A stretch of 64,000 nucleotides of DNA, from positions 3,472,001 through 3,536,000 of the forward strand of contig NZ_CP016428.1 of the NCBI RefSeq assembly GCF_001693385.1, given 5' to 3'. The notes beneath the pieces are model-generated. The model worked only from the letters and a program-made list of their open reading frames with translations, made no database searches and was not told the origin of the DNA. This stretch comes from Bradyrhizobium icense (GTDB lineage Bacteria > Pseudomonadota > Alphaproteobacteria > Rhizobiales > Xanthobacteraceae). The position numbers were made by a program, and so were the translations under genes. This document shows positions 17,688-26,587 of the stretch, in pieces (within the stretch, counting starts at the first letter, position 1; every line of letters begins with the position of its first letter).

Positions 17688-19058
17688 ATGGCGGCATCAG
17701 AAACGGGAAGCCCGGCTCGGCCTGGCGCACGCGCCGGCAGCGGCTCCACCGTTTCGGTCCTGGTGGCGGTTGCCATTGTCGTTGCCGACATGGTCGGCGT
17801 CGGCGTCTTCACCAGCCTCGGCTTTCAGGTCAAGGACATTCCCTCCGGCTTCTCGATCCTGTTGTTGTGGACCGTGGGTGGCATCGTCGCGCTGTGCGGG
17901 GTGTTTTCCTATGGCGAACTCGGCGCGATGTTTCCGCGCTCGAGCGGTGAGTACAACTTCCTCGGCCGGGCCTATCACCCGGCCTTCGGTTTTGTGGCGG
18001 GCTGGGTATCGGCAACCGTCGGCTTCGCGGCACCGGTCGCGCTGGCGGCCATGGCCTTTGGCGAGTACGGCAAGTCGGTGCTGCCTAATGCGCCGCCGAT
18101 GGCGCTCGCCATCGGCGTTGTCTGGCTGGTGTCGCTGGTGCAACTCACCGGGGTGCGGCACTCCTCGACCTTTCAACTAATCTCCACCATCCTGAAGGTG
18201 GTGCTGATCATGGCCTTTCTGGCCAGCGGCTTCGTGATCGGCTCCGCGCAGCCGGTGTCGTTTGCGCCATCGGCTTCCGACTTCACCCATATCGTCAGCG
18301 CGCCGTTTGCGATCAGCCTCGTATTCGTGATGTATTCGTTCTCGGGCTGGAACGCGGCAACCTACATCATCGGCGAGGTGAGGTTGCCGGAGCGCAATGT
18401 GCCGCGGGCGATGCTGATCGGTACGCTGATCGTGCTGGTGCTGTATGTCGCGCTCAATGCCGTGTTCCTGTACACAGCGCCGATCGACAAGCTCGCAGGC
18501 CAGCTCGACGTCGCCCGCATTTCCGGCAGCTACATCTTCGGCGAGCTCGGCGGCCGCATCGTCGGCGCGATGATCTGCTTCGGGTTGATCTCCTCGATCA
18601 GCGCGATGATGTGGATCGGGCCGCGCGTCATGATGACGATGGGCGAGGACATTCCGGTGCTGCGCCCGTTCGCCCGCAGGTCGACCGGCGGCGCACCGGC
18701 TTACGCCATTCTGTTTCAGCTCACGGTTGCGAGCCTGATGCTGTTTACGCGCAGCTTCGAGGCGGTGCTTGAGTTCATCCAGTTCTCCTTGTTGTTCTGT
18801 TCGTTCTTTACCGTGCTCGGCGTCATCAAGCTGCGCATCACCCATCCGGACCTGCCGCGACCTTACCGCGCTTGGGGGTACCCAATAACTCCGGTGGTTT
18901 TCCTGCTCGTGACCGGCTTCATGATGTACTATCTTTTGAAGGAACAGCCGCTGCGCTCGTTCCTCGGTCTTCTGATCATGTTTTCAGGTCTCTTGATTTA
19001 TGCCGTCTTCCGCAAGCGGGTAGATCAAGTTCCCGTGGCCGCAACGGGTCGGGAATGA
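17688..19058 (+). CDS. APC-family amino acid permease
   Basis: This 456-aa protein has about twelve helices. Helix 1 carries the unwound substrate site (DMVGVGVFTSLGF), and helix 6 has YSFSGWNAATYIIGEVRLPERNVPRA, both standard in the LAT/CAT branches of the amino acid-polyamine-organocation family. The substrate is unknown. Its stop codon overlaps the start of the next gene (ATGA), so the two are translationally coupled. An exact CtrA box lies 74 bases ahead of the ATG. Confidence 0.9.
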   Translation: MAASETGSPARPGARAGSGSTVSVLVAVAIVVADMVGVGVFTSLGFQVKDIPSGFSILLLWTVGGIVALCGVFSYGELGAMFPRSSGEYNFLGRAYHPAFGFVAGWVSATVGFAAPVALAAMAFGEYGKSVLPNAPPMALAIGVVWLVSLVQLTGVRHSSTFQLISTILKVVLIMAFLASGFVIGSAQPVSFAPSASDFTHIVSAPFAISLVFVMYSFSGWNAATYIIGEVRLPERNVPRAMLIGTLIVLVLYVALNAVFLYTAPIDKLAGQLDVARISGSYIFGELGGRIVGAMICFGLISSISAMMWIGPRVMMTMGEDIPVLRPFARRSTGGAPAYAILFQLTVASLMLFTRSFEAVLEFIQFSLLFCSFFTVLGVIKLRITHPDLPRPYRAWGYPITPVVFLLVTGFMMYYLLKEQPLRSFLGLLIMFSGLLIYAVFRKRVDQVPVAATGRE

Positions 19059-20299
19059 GCATGCTGCACTGTCTGAGAACGGCGACGCTTGCTACTGTCA
19101 TGCTGCTGGCGGCCGTGGCTGCCGTCCGTGCCCAAACCGCGACGGCGGACGACACTGCGAAATTTCTCGCAGGCATGATGCCGTCGGCGGACTCGCCGCT
19201 GGCGCCGCTCACCAAGGATCCGGCCTGGCAACGGCACGCCAAATTCTTCGACACCGCGTTCGGCCAGCTCGAGCAGCGCCAATTGTCGCGGATCCGCGCC
19301 TGGGCCGATACCAATCTGGCGGCACCTAAGCCGACCATGTTCTACATGTTCTCAGGTCCGGACTTTCTCTATGCGAACGCTTTTTATTCCAGGGCGTCGA
19401 CCTACGTGCTGAGCGCGCTCGAGCCGGTCGGCTCGGTGCCCGACCTGACGCGTTTGTCGCGCGGCGGCGTTGCATCCGCGCTCTACAATGTCGAACGCTC
19501 GCTCAGTTCGATCCTAAGCTTCAGCTTCTTCATCACCAAGGACATGAAGACCGATCTGCAGGCGGGCCAGATCAGCGGCACCTTGCCGATCCTCTATGTG
19601 TTTCTGGCGCGCTCGGGCATGACCGTGAACAGCGCCAGTCCGATCTCGCTGGACGACAGGGGCGCGGCGTATTTCGCGGGCGAAAATCCTGGGCCGAACG
19701 CCGTGCGGGGCGTGCGCATCATCTTCACAGGCAGCGATGGTCAGGAAAAGACGCTGTATTACTTCTCGACCGATCTCTCCAACTCCGGCGTGAAGGCGAG
19801 CGGCTTCCTGAAATTCTGTGAGACGCTCGCGCCCGGCAACAGCCTGATCAAGAGCGCGTCCTATCTCCTGCATTCCGGCAACTTTACTACGGTGCGCAAC
19901 TTCCTGCTCAACAACAGCGCCACCATCATCCAGGACGATTCCGGAATACCGCTTGGCTACTACAGCACGCGGAAATGGCGCTTGTTCCCGTTCGGCCGCT
20001 ACCTCGGGCCGATCGATGAGTTCCCGGGACGCTATCAGGAATCATATGCGGCACTCTTCCGGCGCGCGCAGCCGATCGATTTCGGCATCGGCTATCGCTG
20101 GCGCACGCCTGAAACGAATGTGCTGCTGGCGGTGAGATTGCCTGGCGATGGATCGCCCGCTATCGACGCCACGGCGTCGGCGGAGGCGTCGCCGCCACCG
20201 CCGCGTCCGCGCAGGCCGCGGCCGCCGGCGGATATCGGGCCGCGACCACAGCCGGATTTTTGGCCGCAGCCGCGGGGCGGATTTTTCTTCTGGCGCTGA
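19055..20299 (+). CDS. Exported protein of unknown function, coupled to the permease
   Basis: The product is 414 aa. The start at ATG 19055 overlaps the permease stop by the four bases ATGA and directly precedes a signal peptide (LATVMLLAAVAAVRAQ). The mature part has no motif I know: LAGMMPSADSPLAPLTKD, FYMFSGPDFLYANAFY, SFSFFITKDMKTDL, and GDSPEDSSP-free stretches with many aromatic residues. It ends in a Pro/Arg-rich tail (PPPPRPRRPRPP then RGGFFFWR). It is likely periplasmic. The coupling suggests that it serves the permease's pathway, for instance as a periplasmic partner. Confidence 0.75.
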   Translation: MSMLHCLRTATLATVMLLAAVAAVRAQTATADDTAKFLAGMMPSADSPLAPLTKDPAWQRHAKFFDTAFGQLEQRQLSRIRAWADTNLAAPKPTMFYMFSGPDFLYANAFYSRASTYVLSALEPVGSVPDLTRLSRGGVASALYNVERSLSSILSFSFFITKDMKTDLQAGQISGTLPILYVFLARSGMTVNSASPISLDDRGAAYFAGENPGPNAVRGVRIIFTGSDGQEKTLYYFSTDLSNSGVKASGFLKFCETLAPGNSLIKSASYLLHSGNFTTVRNFLLNNSATIIQDDSGIPLGYYSTRKWRLFPFGRYLGPIDEFPGRYQESYAALFRRAQPIDFGIGYRWRTPETNVLLAVRLPGDGSPAIDATASAEASPPPPRPRRPRPPADIGPRPQPDFWPQPRGGFFFWR

Positions 20300-20333
20300 G
20301 CGGCGGAATCCAGGCTTGCCACAAGCGTCGCAT

Positions 20334-20630
20334 TCACGGGGCGTTGACGCCGCGCCAGCGTCCGTAGCGCCATGGCAGATACCATCGTGCGCCCGGTGGC
20401 GTCGTGAACGGCACGTTGTCGATGCCGGAGGTGCCCCACGGGTGGCAGCGCAACAGCCGCGCCAATGTCATCCAGCCGCCGCCCCATAGGCCGAAGCGCT
20501 CGATCGCTTCGTCGCCATACACCGAACATGTCGGCAGATGCCGGCAGTTGTAGCCGACCAGCAGCGACAGCGAGTGCCGATAGATCCAGATCAGCGCGCG
20601 TCCCGCATTTCGCGGCAGACGACAGACCAT
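20334..20630 (-). CDS. yidD: Membrane protein insertion efficiency factor YidD
   Basis: About 98 aa from ATG 20630. It has the YidD pattern: an N-terminal amphipathic helix (ALIWIYRHSLSLLVGYNC), the Cys-bearing LPTCSVYGDEAIERFG, and WMTLARLLRCHPWG. YidD helps YidC insert membrane proteins. The usual neighbours (rnpA, yidC, rpmH) are absent, which is known for alphaproteobacteria. The variant HLPTCSVYG replaces the common YPSCSQY. An earlier Met at 20687 would add 19 unconserved residues. It is convergent with the exported-protein gene. Confidence 0.85.
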   Translation of the reverse strand: MVCRLPRNAGRALIWIYRHSLSLLVGYNCRHLPTCSVYGDEAIERFGLWGGGWMTLARLLRCHPWGTSGIDNVPFTTPPGARWYLPWRYGRWRGVNAP

Positions 20631-20922
20631 GCTGGCACAATCCGTGCATTGTTTTCGCTGTGACGTTGAACGATCTGCGGGCGCCATGCAGAACTATGTA
20701 CGTAGTTTTGCGGGAGTTCCCAAGCAAGGAACTCAATTCGTGCAGATATTTAGCCACAGTTCGCAATTATCGCACTGCAAACTGACGCAACAAGCCAAGG
20801 TATTATGGACGACACACGTCAGCACAGTTACCGTTTTCATACGGATCGATGACAGAATCATCTCGCGCTAAAGTGGGGCCATTGCCGCCAGTCGTAGACG
20901 GGGCTTGGGGGAAGGATCCAAA

Positions 20923-21849
20923 TTGAGATTTGTGACGTCGTTGAAATTTCGCGGTTGGGCGCTTCTCGCTGCCACCGGCCTTTGTTTCGCATTGCCCAGT
21001 GCGATCACGACGCTGGGTAATTCGGCACACGCCGGCGGAACCCTCGAAGCACGCAAGCAGCCGATGCATTTCAAGTGGAATGCATGCCAGCCCGATTGCA
21101 GGGGCTGGGTGTCGGCCGTCGGCATCGTTACGGCGGATAGTCCGCGCGAGTTCGACGAATTCGCCAAGGGCCGCCAGCTCGCCGGCGCGACCATCGTGCT
21201 GGATTCCAGCGGCGGCTCGGTCAACGATTCAATCGTGCTTGGCCGGCGGTTCCGCAGTCTCGGCGCGCTGACGACCGTTGGCACCACCGTGCGCACGAAG
21301 ACCGCGCAAGGCGAACGCCCGAGCGTGGCGCCGGAAGCCTATTGCGAGTCGATGTGCGTGTTCCTGCTGCTGTCGGGCAAGACGCGCTACGTGCCGCCCG
21401 CCGCGCATGTCCGCGTGCACCAGATCTGGATGGGCGATCGCGCCGACGACGCGAAGGCCGCGAGCTACAGCGCGCAGGACCTGATGATCGTGCAACGCGA
21501 CATCGGCCGCCTCACGAAATTCACCTTCGACATGGGCGGCACCGGCGACCTGCTGTCGCTCGCGCTCAGCGTGCCGCCGTGGGAAGATCTGCACGAATTG
21601 TCGCGCGCGGAATTGCGCCTGGCCAATCTCGTCACGACCGATGCGGTCGCCGATGTGTTCCCGCAGGACAATGCGTTGGTGCCCATGGCCGAGGCGAAAC
21701 CTTCCAAGCCGCAGGATCGCTTCGTCAGCTCCGCGACGGAGAGCGACGCGCCGCAGCCGGGCAAATCGACCAGGACTGCCGAAGCCGCGGTTCCGACCGG
21801 CAGCTCGGCGACCGCGCCGGCGCAGCCGGCTCAGCCGCAACAAAAATAG
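20923..21849 (+). CDS. Periplasmic ClpP/crotonase-like protein (COG3904)
   Basis: Start TTG 20923 follows GAAGGA by 6 bases; this gives 308 aa with a signal peptide (LAATGLCFALPSAITTLGNSAHA). The core IVLDSSGGSVNDSIVLGRRFR and the later YCESMCVFLLLSGKTRYVPP fit the periplasmic ClpP-like family COG3904, where the second segment carries the Ser of the active site (here in CESMC). The His is likely in HVRVHQIWMGD. The C-terminal 60 residues are low-complexity Ala/Pro/Thr. Role unknown; related genes are common in rhizobia. Confidence 0.75.
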   Translation: MRFVTSLKFRGWALLAATGLCFALPSAITTLGNSAHAGGTLEARKQPMHFKWNACQPDCRGWVSAVGIVTADSPREFDEFAKGRQLAGATIVLDSSGGSVNDSIVLGRRFRSLGALTTVGTTVRTKTAQGERPSVAPEAYCESMCVFLLLSGKTRYVPPAAHVRVHQIWMGDRADDAKAASYSAQDLMIVQRDIGRLTKFTFDMGGTGDLLSLALSVPPWEDLHELSRAELRLANLVTTDAVADVFPQDNALVPMAEAKPSKPQDRFVSSATESDAPQPGKSTRTAEAAVPTGSSATAPAQPAQPQQK

Positions 21850-21864
21850 GCTGCATCCCGACAG

Positions 21865-21975
21865 ACGGTGTCATCATCCGCGAAAGCGGATGACCCGTAC
21901 GCCGTGACGGTGCTGATTAAATCGAGAATTCCCGGCGTACTGGATACGCCGCATTCGCGGGGTACGAAGGCGGGT
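21865..21975. repeat. Bradyrhizobium-type dispersed intergenic repeat
   Basis: The unit opens with an 8-bp hairpin closed by a GAAA loop (TCATCCGC and GCGGATGA, 21873-21892 region), continues with CCGTACGCCGTGACGGTG and ends with GGCGTACTGGATACGCC and a CGCATTCGCGG hairpin. I recognise the pattern as a dispersed rhizobial intergenic repeat. It fills the gap between convergent genes. Confidence 0.6.
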
Positions 21976-21984
21976 ATGCTGGGC

Positions 21985-22434
21985 TCACGCCTGCGCCGGC
22001 TGCTTGGCCCTGGCTTCGATCTGCCCGATGGCATCCACCACGGCGTCGAACGTCAGCATGGTCGAGGCGTGGCGGGCCTTGTAGTCGCGCACCGGCTCGA
22101 GCAGGGCGATATCGGCCCATTTGCCCTGCGGGGGACTGCCGTTTTCCTTCAACATCTTGCGCACGGTTTCTCGCAATTCTCGTAACTCGCTGGCCGTCGA
22201 GCCGACCACATGGCTTGCCATGATCGAGGAGGAGGCCTGTCCGAGCGCGCAGGCCTTCACGTCATGGGCGAAGTCGCTGACCACGGGACCGTCCATCCTG
22301 AGGTCGACCTTAACGGTCGAGCCGCACAGTTTGGAGTGGGCGGTGGCACTGGCGTGGGGGTCGGGGAGGCGGCCGAGGCGGGGGATATTGCCCGCTAATT
22401 CAATGATCCGCTTGTTGTAGATGTCATTCAGCAT
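21985..22434 (-). CDS. NifU/IscU-like Fe-S cluster scaffold protein
   Basis: A 149-aa member of the U-type scaffold family (COG0822). It opens with the standard MLNDIYNKRIIELAGNI. Two of the three ligand Cys are present, in SKLCGSTV and KACALGQASSS. At the third site, where family members have R-x-K/R-C, it reads YKARHASTML, with His in place of Cys. That loss is frequent in the alphaproteobacterial 'scaffold' subgroup and suggests altered or transfer-only function. It is divergent from folE. Confidence 0.82.
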   Translation of the reverse strand: MLNDIYNKRIIELAGNIPRLGRLPDPHASATAHSKLCGSTVKVDLRMDGPVVSDFAHDVKACALGQASSSIMASHVVGSTASELRELRETVRKMLKENGSPPQGKWADIALLEPVRDYKARHASTMLTFDAVVDAIGQIEARAKQPAQA

Positions 22435-22676
22435 GAGAATCGGTGTCCCGGGCGGCGATCGGAGCGCCCTTGGCGGCTGGGTTTCATCGTCCTATATATG
22501 GACAGCAACGGCGGAAAAACAGCCCGGCCGTTGCCGTAGGCGGACGGGCAGGGACCAGACATGGAAACCAGTTCGGCCGTCCGCGTGTTGTGGATGGGAC
22601 TCAGGCGCCCGGCGCAAAACCGCCCCGTCTGCCCGGTGACACTCCGGTCTTCGCGGGCCGGTCGAACGGAGAAGAC

Positions 22677-23405
22677 ATGGACGCATTGATTAAATCCCTC
22701 CGCCCAGGCAAGCCTTCACCTTCCGACTTGAAGCCTTCCGAAGTGAAATCGCCGGATGTGGCGCCGGAAACCCGTCCCGCCGAGCTCGATCCGGCCGAGT
22801 TCCTGGCTGCTGCCGTCCGCGCCGACCTGCCGCGCCCGTCGCGCGCCGAGGCCGAGCACGCCGTGCACACGCTGCTCAGCTATATCGGTGAAAACCCCGA
22901 TCGCGAGGGTTTGCTGGATACGCCCCGCCGCGTGGTCGAGGCCTTCGACGAACTCTACCAGGGTTATCACCAGTGCCCGGCCGAGGTGCTGGACCGTACC
23001 TTCGGCGAAACCGCCGGCTATGACGATTTCGTCCTGGTCCGCGACATCGAATTCACCTCGCAATGCGAGCATCACATGATGCCGTTCTACGGCAAGGCGC
23101 ACATCGCCTATACGCCGGTGGAGCGGGTGGTCGGATTGTCGAAGCTGGCGCGGCTGACCGATATCTTCGCCCGCCGCCTGCAGACCCAGGAGCACCTGAC
23201 CGCCCAGATCGCGGCCGCGATCGACGAGGTATTAAAACCCCGCGGCGTTGCCGTGCTGATCGAGGCGGAGCATACGTGCATGTCGGTACGCGGCGTCGCC
23301 AAGCATGGCGCGATGACCTTCACCAGCCGCTTCACCGGCATGTTCCGCGACAACCCGGCGGAGCAGCAGCGTTTCCTGTCCCTGGTGCGAGGACCGAACC
23401 GGTAA
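22677..23405 (+). CDS. folE: GTP cyclohydrolase I
   Basis: It converts GTP to dihydroneopterin triphosphate, the first step of folate synthesis. The 242-aa form starts at ATG 22677, where GGAGAA lies 5 bases ahead; earlier in-frame starts lack this. The zinc ligands are visible as C130 ([11 protein letters not shown], with the adjacent His) and C201 ([11 protein letters not shown]); [13 protein letters not shown] and [22 protein letters not shown] are invariant family segments. A 50-residue Pro-rich N-terminal tail is longer than in E. coli. The hisI gene follows 28 bases later, so they are likely cotranscribed. Confidence 0.96.
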   Translation: MDALIKSLRPGKPSPSDLKPSEVKSPDVAPETRPAELDPAEFLAAAVRADLPRPSRAEAEHAVHTLLSYIGENPDREGLLDTPRRVVEAFDELYQGYHQCPAEVLDRTFGETAGYDDFVLVRDIEFTSQCEHHMMPFYGKAHIAYTPVERVVGLSKLARLTDIFARRLQTQEHLTAQIAAAIDEVLKPRGVAVLIEAEHTCMSVRGVAKHGAMTFTSRFTGMFRDNPAEQQRFLSLVRGPNR

Positions 23406-23433
23406 CCTCGCCGAACTCTTAGCGAGGACTCCC

Positions 23434-23868
23434 GTGTCCACATCAGCCGACACCAAAGAGCGCGAGGAGGGGCTGGCTTTCCAGCCCAAATTCGACGCAT
23501 CCGGCCTTTTGACGTGCGTGGCGACCGACGCTGTGACCGGCGACGTGCTGATGGTCGCGCATATGAACGAGGAAGCGCTGCGCAAGACGATCGCCAGCGG
23601 TGACGTCTGGTATTTCAGCCGTTCGCGCAATGCGTTGTGGCGAAAGGGTGAGACTTCAGGTCAGACCCAGCGCGTGGTCGAGATGCGGATGGACTGCGAC
23701 CAGGACGCCGTCTGGATTCGGGTCGAGCAGCAGGGGGCTGCGTGCCACACCGGCCGGCATTCGTGCTTCTACCGCATGATCGACGCGGCCGACGGCGGCA
23801 CGCGGTTGTCGTTCATCGATGCCGACCGGCAATTCGATCCGGCCGAGGTCTATTCCAAGCAAACGTGA
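23434..23868 (+). CDS. hisI: Phosphoribosyl-AMP cyclohydrolase
   Basis: The third step of histidine synthesis, opening the purine ring of PR-AMP. 144 aa from GTG 23434, with GCGAGGAC in front. Metal ligands are seen: DCDQD (87-91) for Mg, and C104 plus C111 in GAACHTGRHSCFYR for Zn. WYFSRSRNALWRKGETSGQTQ is a family signature. It is the stand-alone alphaproteobacterial form without the HisE domain. It probably shares the folE transcript. Confidence 0.96.
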   Translation: MSTSADTKEREEGLAFQPKFDASGLLTCVATDAVTGDVLMVAHMNEEALRKTIASGDVWYFSRSRNALWRKGETSGQTQRVVEMRMDCDQDAVWIRVEQQGAACHTGRHSCFYRMIDAADGGTRLSFIDADRQFDPAEVYSKQT

Positions 23869-23972
23869 GGTGTGCGAAGTGGTGCGCTGCTGGTCCGGGG
23901 TCCACAGCCGCCATGGGTTCCGGCTCTGTGCACCGTCAAAGAGACCCCGCACCGCGGCCGGGACGCGGAGGC

Positions 23973-23988
23973 TTAACCCGCCGTTAAC
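23973..23988 (+). promoter_or_regulatory. Exact CtrA box (TTAA-N7-TTAAC)
   Basis: TTAACCCGCCGTTAAC fits the CtrA full site exactly and lies 98 bases before the lytic transglycosylase ATG, in a 217-base gap that otherwise looks like degenerate repeat sequence. Confidence 0.62.
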
Positions 23989-24085
23989 CATAAATGCGGC
24001 AGTCTTGCCTTTATAGTAGGCATAGTAGGCGCTGATTGCCAGCGCACGCAGGCCGCACGGTTCGCGAGGAGCGGGGCTCCAACAC

Positions 24086-25111
24086 ATGTCGGTCGACACA
24101 TTCAGCGCCACGGCTGCGGCAGGTGTCGATCCGGCGCGAGCCAGGATCGCGGGCTCGATCAAGCAGGCCGCATCCACCACCGGCGCCAGCTTCGAATATC
24201 TGCTCGCCACCGCGAAGATGGAATCCAATTTCAACCCGAAGGCCGCGGCGACCACCTCGTCGGCGCGCGGGCTGTTTCAGTTCATCGACCAGACCTGGCT
24301 CGGCACGGTGAAAGAGGCGGGGGCCCATCTCGGCTACGGCAAATATGCCGACGCCATCACCAGAAATCCTTCAGGCAGCTATTCGGTCGACGATCCCGCC
24401 GCACGCGCCGCGATCATGCGGCTGCGCGACGATCCGGATGCCGCCTCGTCGATGGCGGCGGTGCTGACGCAATCCAACAGTTTCAAGCTGACCGGCAAGA
24501 TCGGCCGCCGCCCGACCGACGCCGAACTCTACATGGCGCATTTCATGGGCGTCGGCGGCGCCGGCAAGCTGATCCAGAACGCCGAGGACAATCCGAACAC
24601 GTCCGCGGCGCAAATGTTTCCGGCGGCAGCCGCAGCCAATCAATCGATCTTCTACGACCGCTCGGGGCAGCCGCGCAGCGTCTCGCAGGTCTATTCCGTG
24701 CTGAGCACGCGCTATGCGGCTGCCGCGAGTTCGCCGGTGACGCGCACGGCGATGGCGGCGGCCGGCGGCGATCTGCCACGGCGCATCACGGTCGCAAGCG
24801 CCGCGCCGGTGGCAACCGCGATCGACAACGCCGCCTATCTCTCGAGCTTCCCGGATTCCCGCGCGGTGTCGCCGGTGGCGGCAACGGCGCAGACCGCCTC
24901 GGCGCCAACGGAGCCGATCTTCCGCTCGCTGTTCCAGGCCGGCGAACGCACCGAGCCGATTTCGCCGGCGGTACAGGAGTTGTGGGGCAGCAATTCGTCG
25001 CCGGCGTCAGTTGCCTCCGCGAGCGCCGTATTGTCGGGACACAAGCCCGAAGTCCGCGCGCCCGGAAGACTCGACCTCTTCAGCGACCGCAACGGCACGT
25101 TCAGTAGTTGA
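24086..25111 (+). CDS. Lytic transglycosylase (SLT domain)
   Basis: 341 aa from ATG 24086. The SLT fold is visible: the catalytic Glu in LLATAKMESNFNP (E46), SARGLFQFIDQTWL, and the C-terminal half of the domain with ELYMAHFMGVGGAGKLI. The remaining 150 residues are Ala/Ser/Pro-rich with no domain. No clear signal peptide is seen, as in flagellar or secretion-linked muramidases, whose export is atypical. Preceded by an exact CtrA box, which fits a role in cell-cycle-timed wall opening such as for the flagellum. It would cleave peptidoglycan between MurNAc and GlcNAc. Confidence 0.82.
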   Translation: MSVDTFSATAAAGVDPARARIAGSIKQAASTTGASFEYLLATAKMESNFNPKAAATTSSARGLFQFIDQTWLGTVKEAGAHLGYGKYADAITRNPSGSYSVDDPAARAAIMRLRDDPDAASSMAAVLTQSNSFKLTGKIGRRPTDAELYMAHFMGVGGAGKLIQNAEDNPNTSAAQMFPAAAAANQSIFYDRSGQPRSVSQVYSVLSTRYAAAASSPVTRTAMAAAGGDLPRRITVASAAPVATAIDNAAYLSSFPDSRAVSPVAATAQTASAPTEPIFRSLFQAGERTEPISPAVQELWGSNSSPASVASASAVLSGHKPEVRAPGRLDLFSDRNGTFSS

Positions 25112-25121
25112 TCACCGACCC

Positions 25122-25250
25122 GCGTCCCGGGCGCGATGCAGCGCGCAGCGATGCGTCGCAGAACCGGGACCCATCGCGGTGGGCGAGCTCGGATGGGTCC
25201 TGGATCAGCAGCGCAACACTGCGCGTTGCGCAGCATCCGGGGAACGAGAC
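25122..25250. repeat. Dispersed-type intergenic repeat
   Basis: A GC-rich sequence with nested inverted segments (GCGTCCCGGGCGCG, GCAGCGCGCAGCG, AACCGGGACCCATC, GATGGGTCCTGG) fills the gap after the transglycosylase gene. It resembles the repeat at 7823-7876 and the dispersed intergenic repeats of Bradyrhizobium. Boundaries are approximate. Confidence 0.5.
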
Positions 25251-25390
25251 ATCGCAACCTTCGTCGTACCCTTAACAAAACGTCAATAAAACCAGCCGTT
25301 TATGGTGAACCCTTTGTTAAGCGTCATGGTTTATTTTTTCTGACAGTGGCATCGCGTCACGGTGTCGTCTCAGGTTGCGTAGCCAGGACC

Positions 25391-26563
25391 ATGATCGTTC
25401 GGCAGTTCATCAGTTGGATTCGTACCGCTCCGGCAGGCGAGCGGGCAGAGGCAACGCGGGCGTTGGCGCGGGCCTGGTTGATTTCAGATCTCAGCGAGGA
25501 CGATCGCAGCGCCGCCGAAGGCGCGCTGCTGATGCTGCTCGATGATCCGTCGCCGCTGGTGCGCCAGGCGATGTCGGAAGTCTTCGCGCGCAGCTCGGAT
25601 GCGCCGGCCGCGATCGTGCAGGCGCTCTCGCTCGACCAGCCCTCGATCGCGCTTCCCGTGCTCGAACATTCGCCGCTTCTGATCGACGCCGACCTCGTCG
25701 ACATCGTCGCCACCGGCAACAGCGATATGCAATGCGCCATCGCCCGCCGCATCAACCTGCCGCCATCGGTTTCCGCCGCGATTGCCGAAGTAGGTTCAGC
25801 CGCCGCGGCGCTCGAACTGATCGAGAATGCCTACGCGGAGCTCGCGCCGTTCTCCTGGGATCGTATCGTCGAACGTCACGGCCATCTCGCCGCCATCAGG
25901 GAATCGATGCTGGTGCTGGAAGGCCTGCCGGCCGCAACGCGCGCGGCGCTGGTCGCGAAACTCTCCGAGACGCTGGCGCAATTCGTCGTCGCGCGGAACT
26001 GGCTGAGTGCCGATCGGGCAGGGCGGCTGGCGAACGAAGCGCGCGAGCGCTCGGCGGTGAACATCGCGGCCCGTTCGCGCGGCGATGACATGCTGGGCCT
26101 GGTGCGGCATCTGCGCGCCACCGGGCAACTGACCGCAGGCCTGATCCTGCGCGCATTGTTGTCGGGCAATCTCGAACTGTTCGATGCGGCGCTTGCCGAA
26201 TTGGCCGACCTGCCGCTGGCCCGCGTCACCGCGCTGCTGCACGACCGCGGCGGCGCCAGCCTGCAGGCGCTCCTGATCCGCGCTGGCCTTCCCGAATCCA
26301 CGTTCGGCGCCTTCCGTATCGCGCTCGAGGTCAGCCGTGAGACCGGCTTTGTCGACACGATCAGCGGCGCCGCGAGGCTGCGCCGCCGCATGGTCGAACG
26401 TGTGCTGACCCATTGCGAGACCGACCGCAAGGCAGCCGAGCCGCTCCTGATCCTGCTGCGGCGGTTCGCAACCGAGTCCGCTCGCGAGGAAGCCCGCCTG
26501 TTCTGCGAGGAACTGGTCGCCGACGAAGCGTTCGTGCCGGCCGTGCGCGATCTCGCGGCATAA
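25391..26563 (+). CDS. DUF2336 protein
   Basis: 390 aa from ATG 25391 (AGGA in front). It is all-helical and rich in Ala/Leu/Arg, with repeats resembling HEAT-type helices: DRSAAEGALLMLLDDPSPLVRQAMSE, then ALSLDQPSIALPVLEHSPLL. DUF2336 proteins are found in alphaproteobacteria, often close to two-component or cell-cycle genes, and have no assigned activity. It sits directly beside an HPt/response-regulator pair and a transglycosylase. A weak CtrA-like site (one mismatch, TTAA-N7-TCAA near 25274) lies upstream. Confidence 0.8.
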   Translation: MIVRQFISWIRTAPAGERAEATRALARAWLISDLSEDDRSAAEGALLMLLDDPSPLVRQAMSEVFARSSDAPAAIVQALSLDQPSIALPVLEHSPLLIDADLVDIVATGNSDMQCAIARRINLPPSVSAAIAEVGSAAAALELIENAYAELAPFSWDRIVERHGHLAAIRESMLVLEGLPAATRAALVAKLSETLAQFVVARNWLSADRAGRLANEARERSAVNIAARSRGDDMLGLVRHLRATGQLTAGLILRALLSGNLELFDAALAELADLPLARVTALLHDRGGASLQALLIRAGLPESTFGAFRIALEVSRETGFVDTISGAARLRRRMVERVLTHCETDRKAAEPLLILLRRFATESAREEARLFCEELVADEAFVPAVRDLAA

Positions 26564-26587
26564 GCCAACTCCCGCAGCACGACCGGT

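Noticed and set aside
22561..22692. Short + strand frame overlapping the folE start
   Set aside because: It overlaps folE out of frame, is rich in Arg/Pro and has no sign of being translated.
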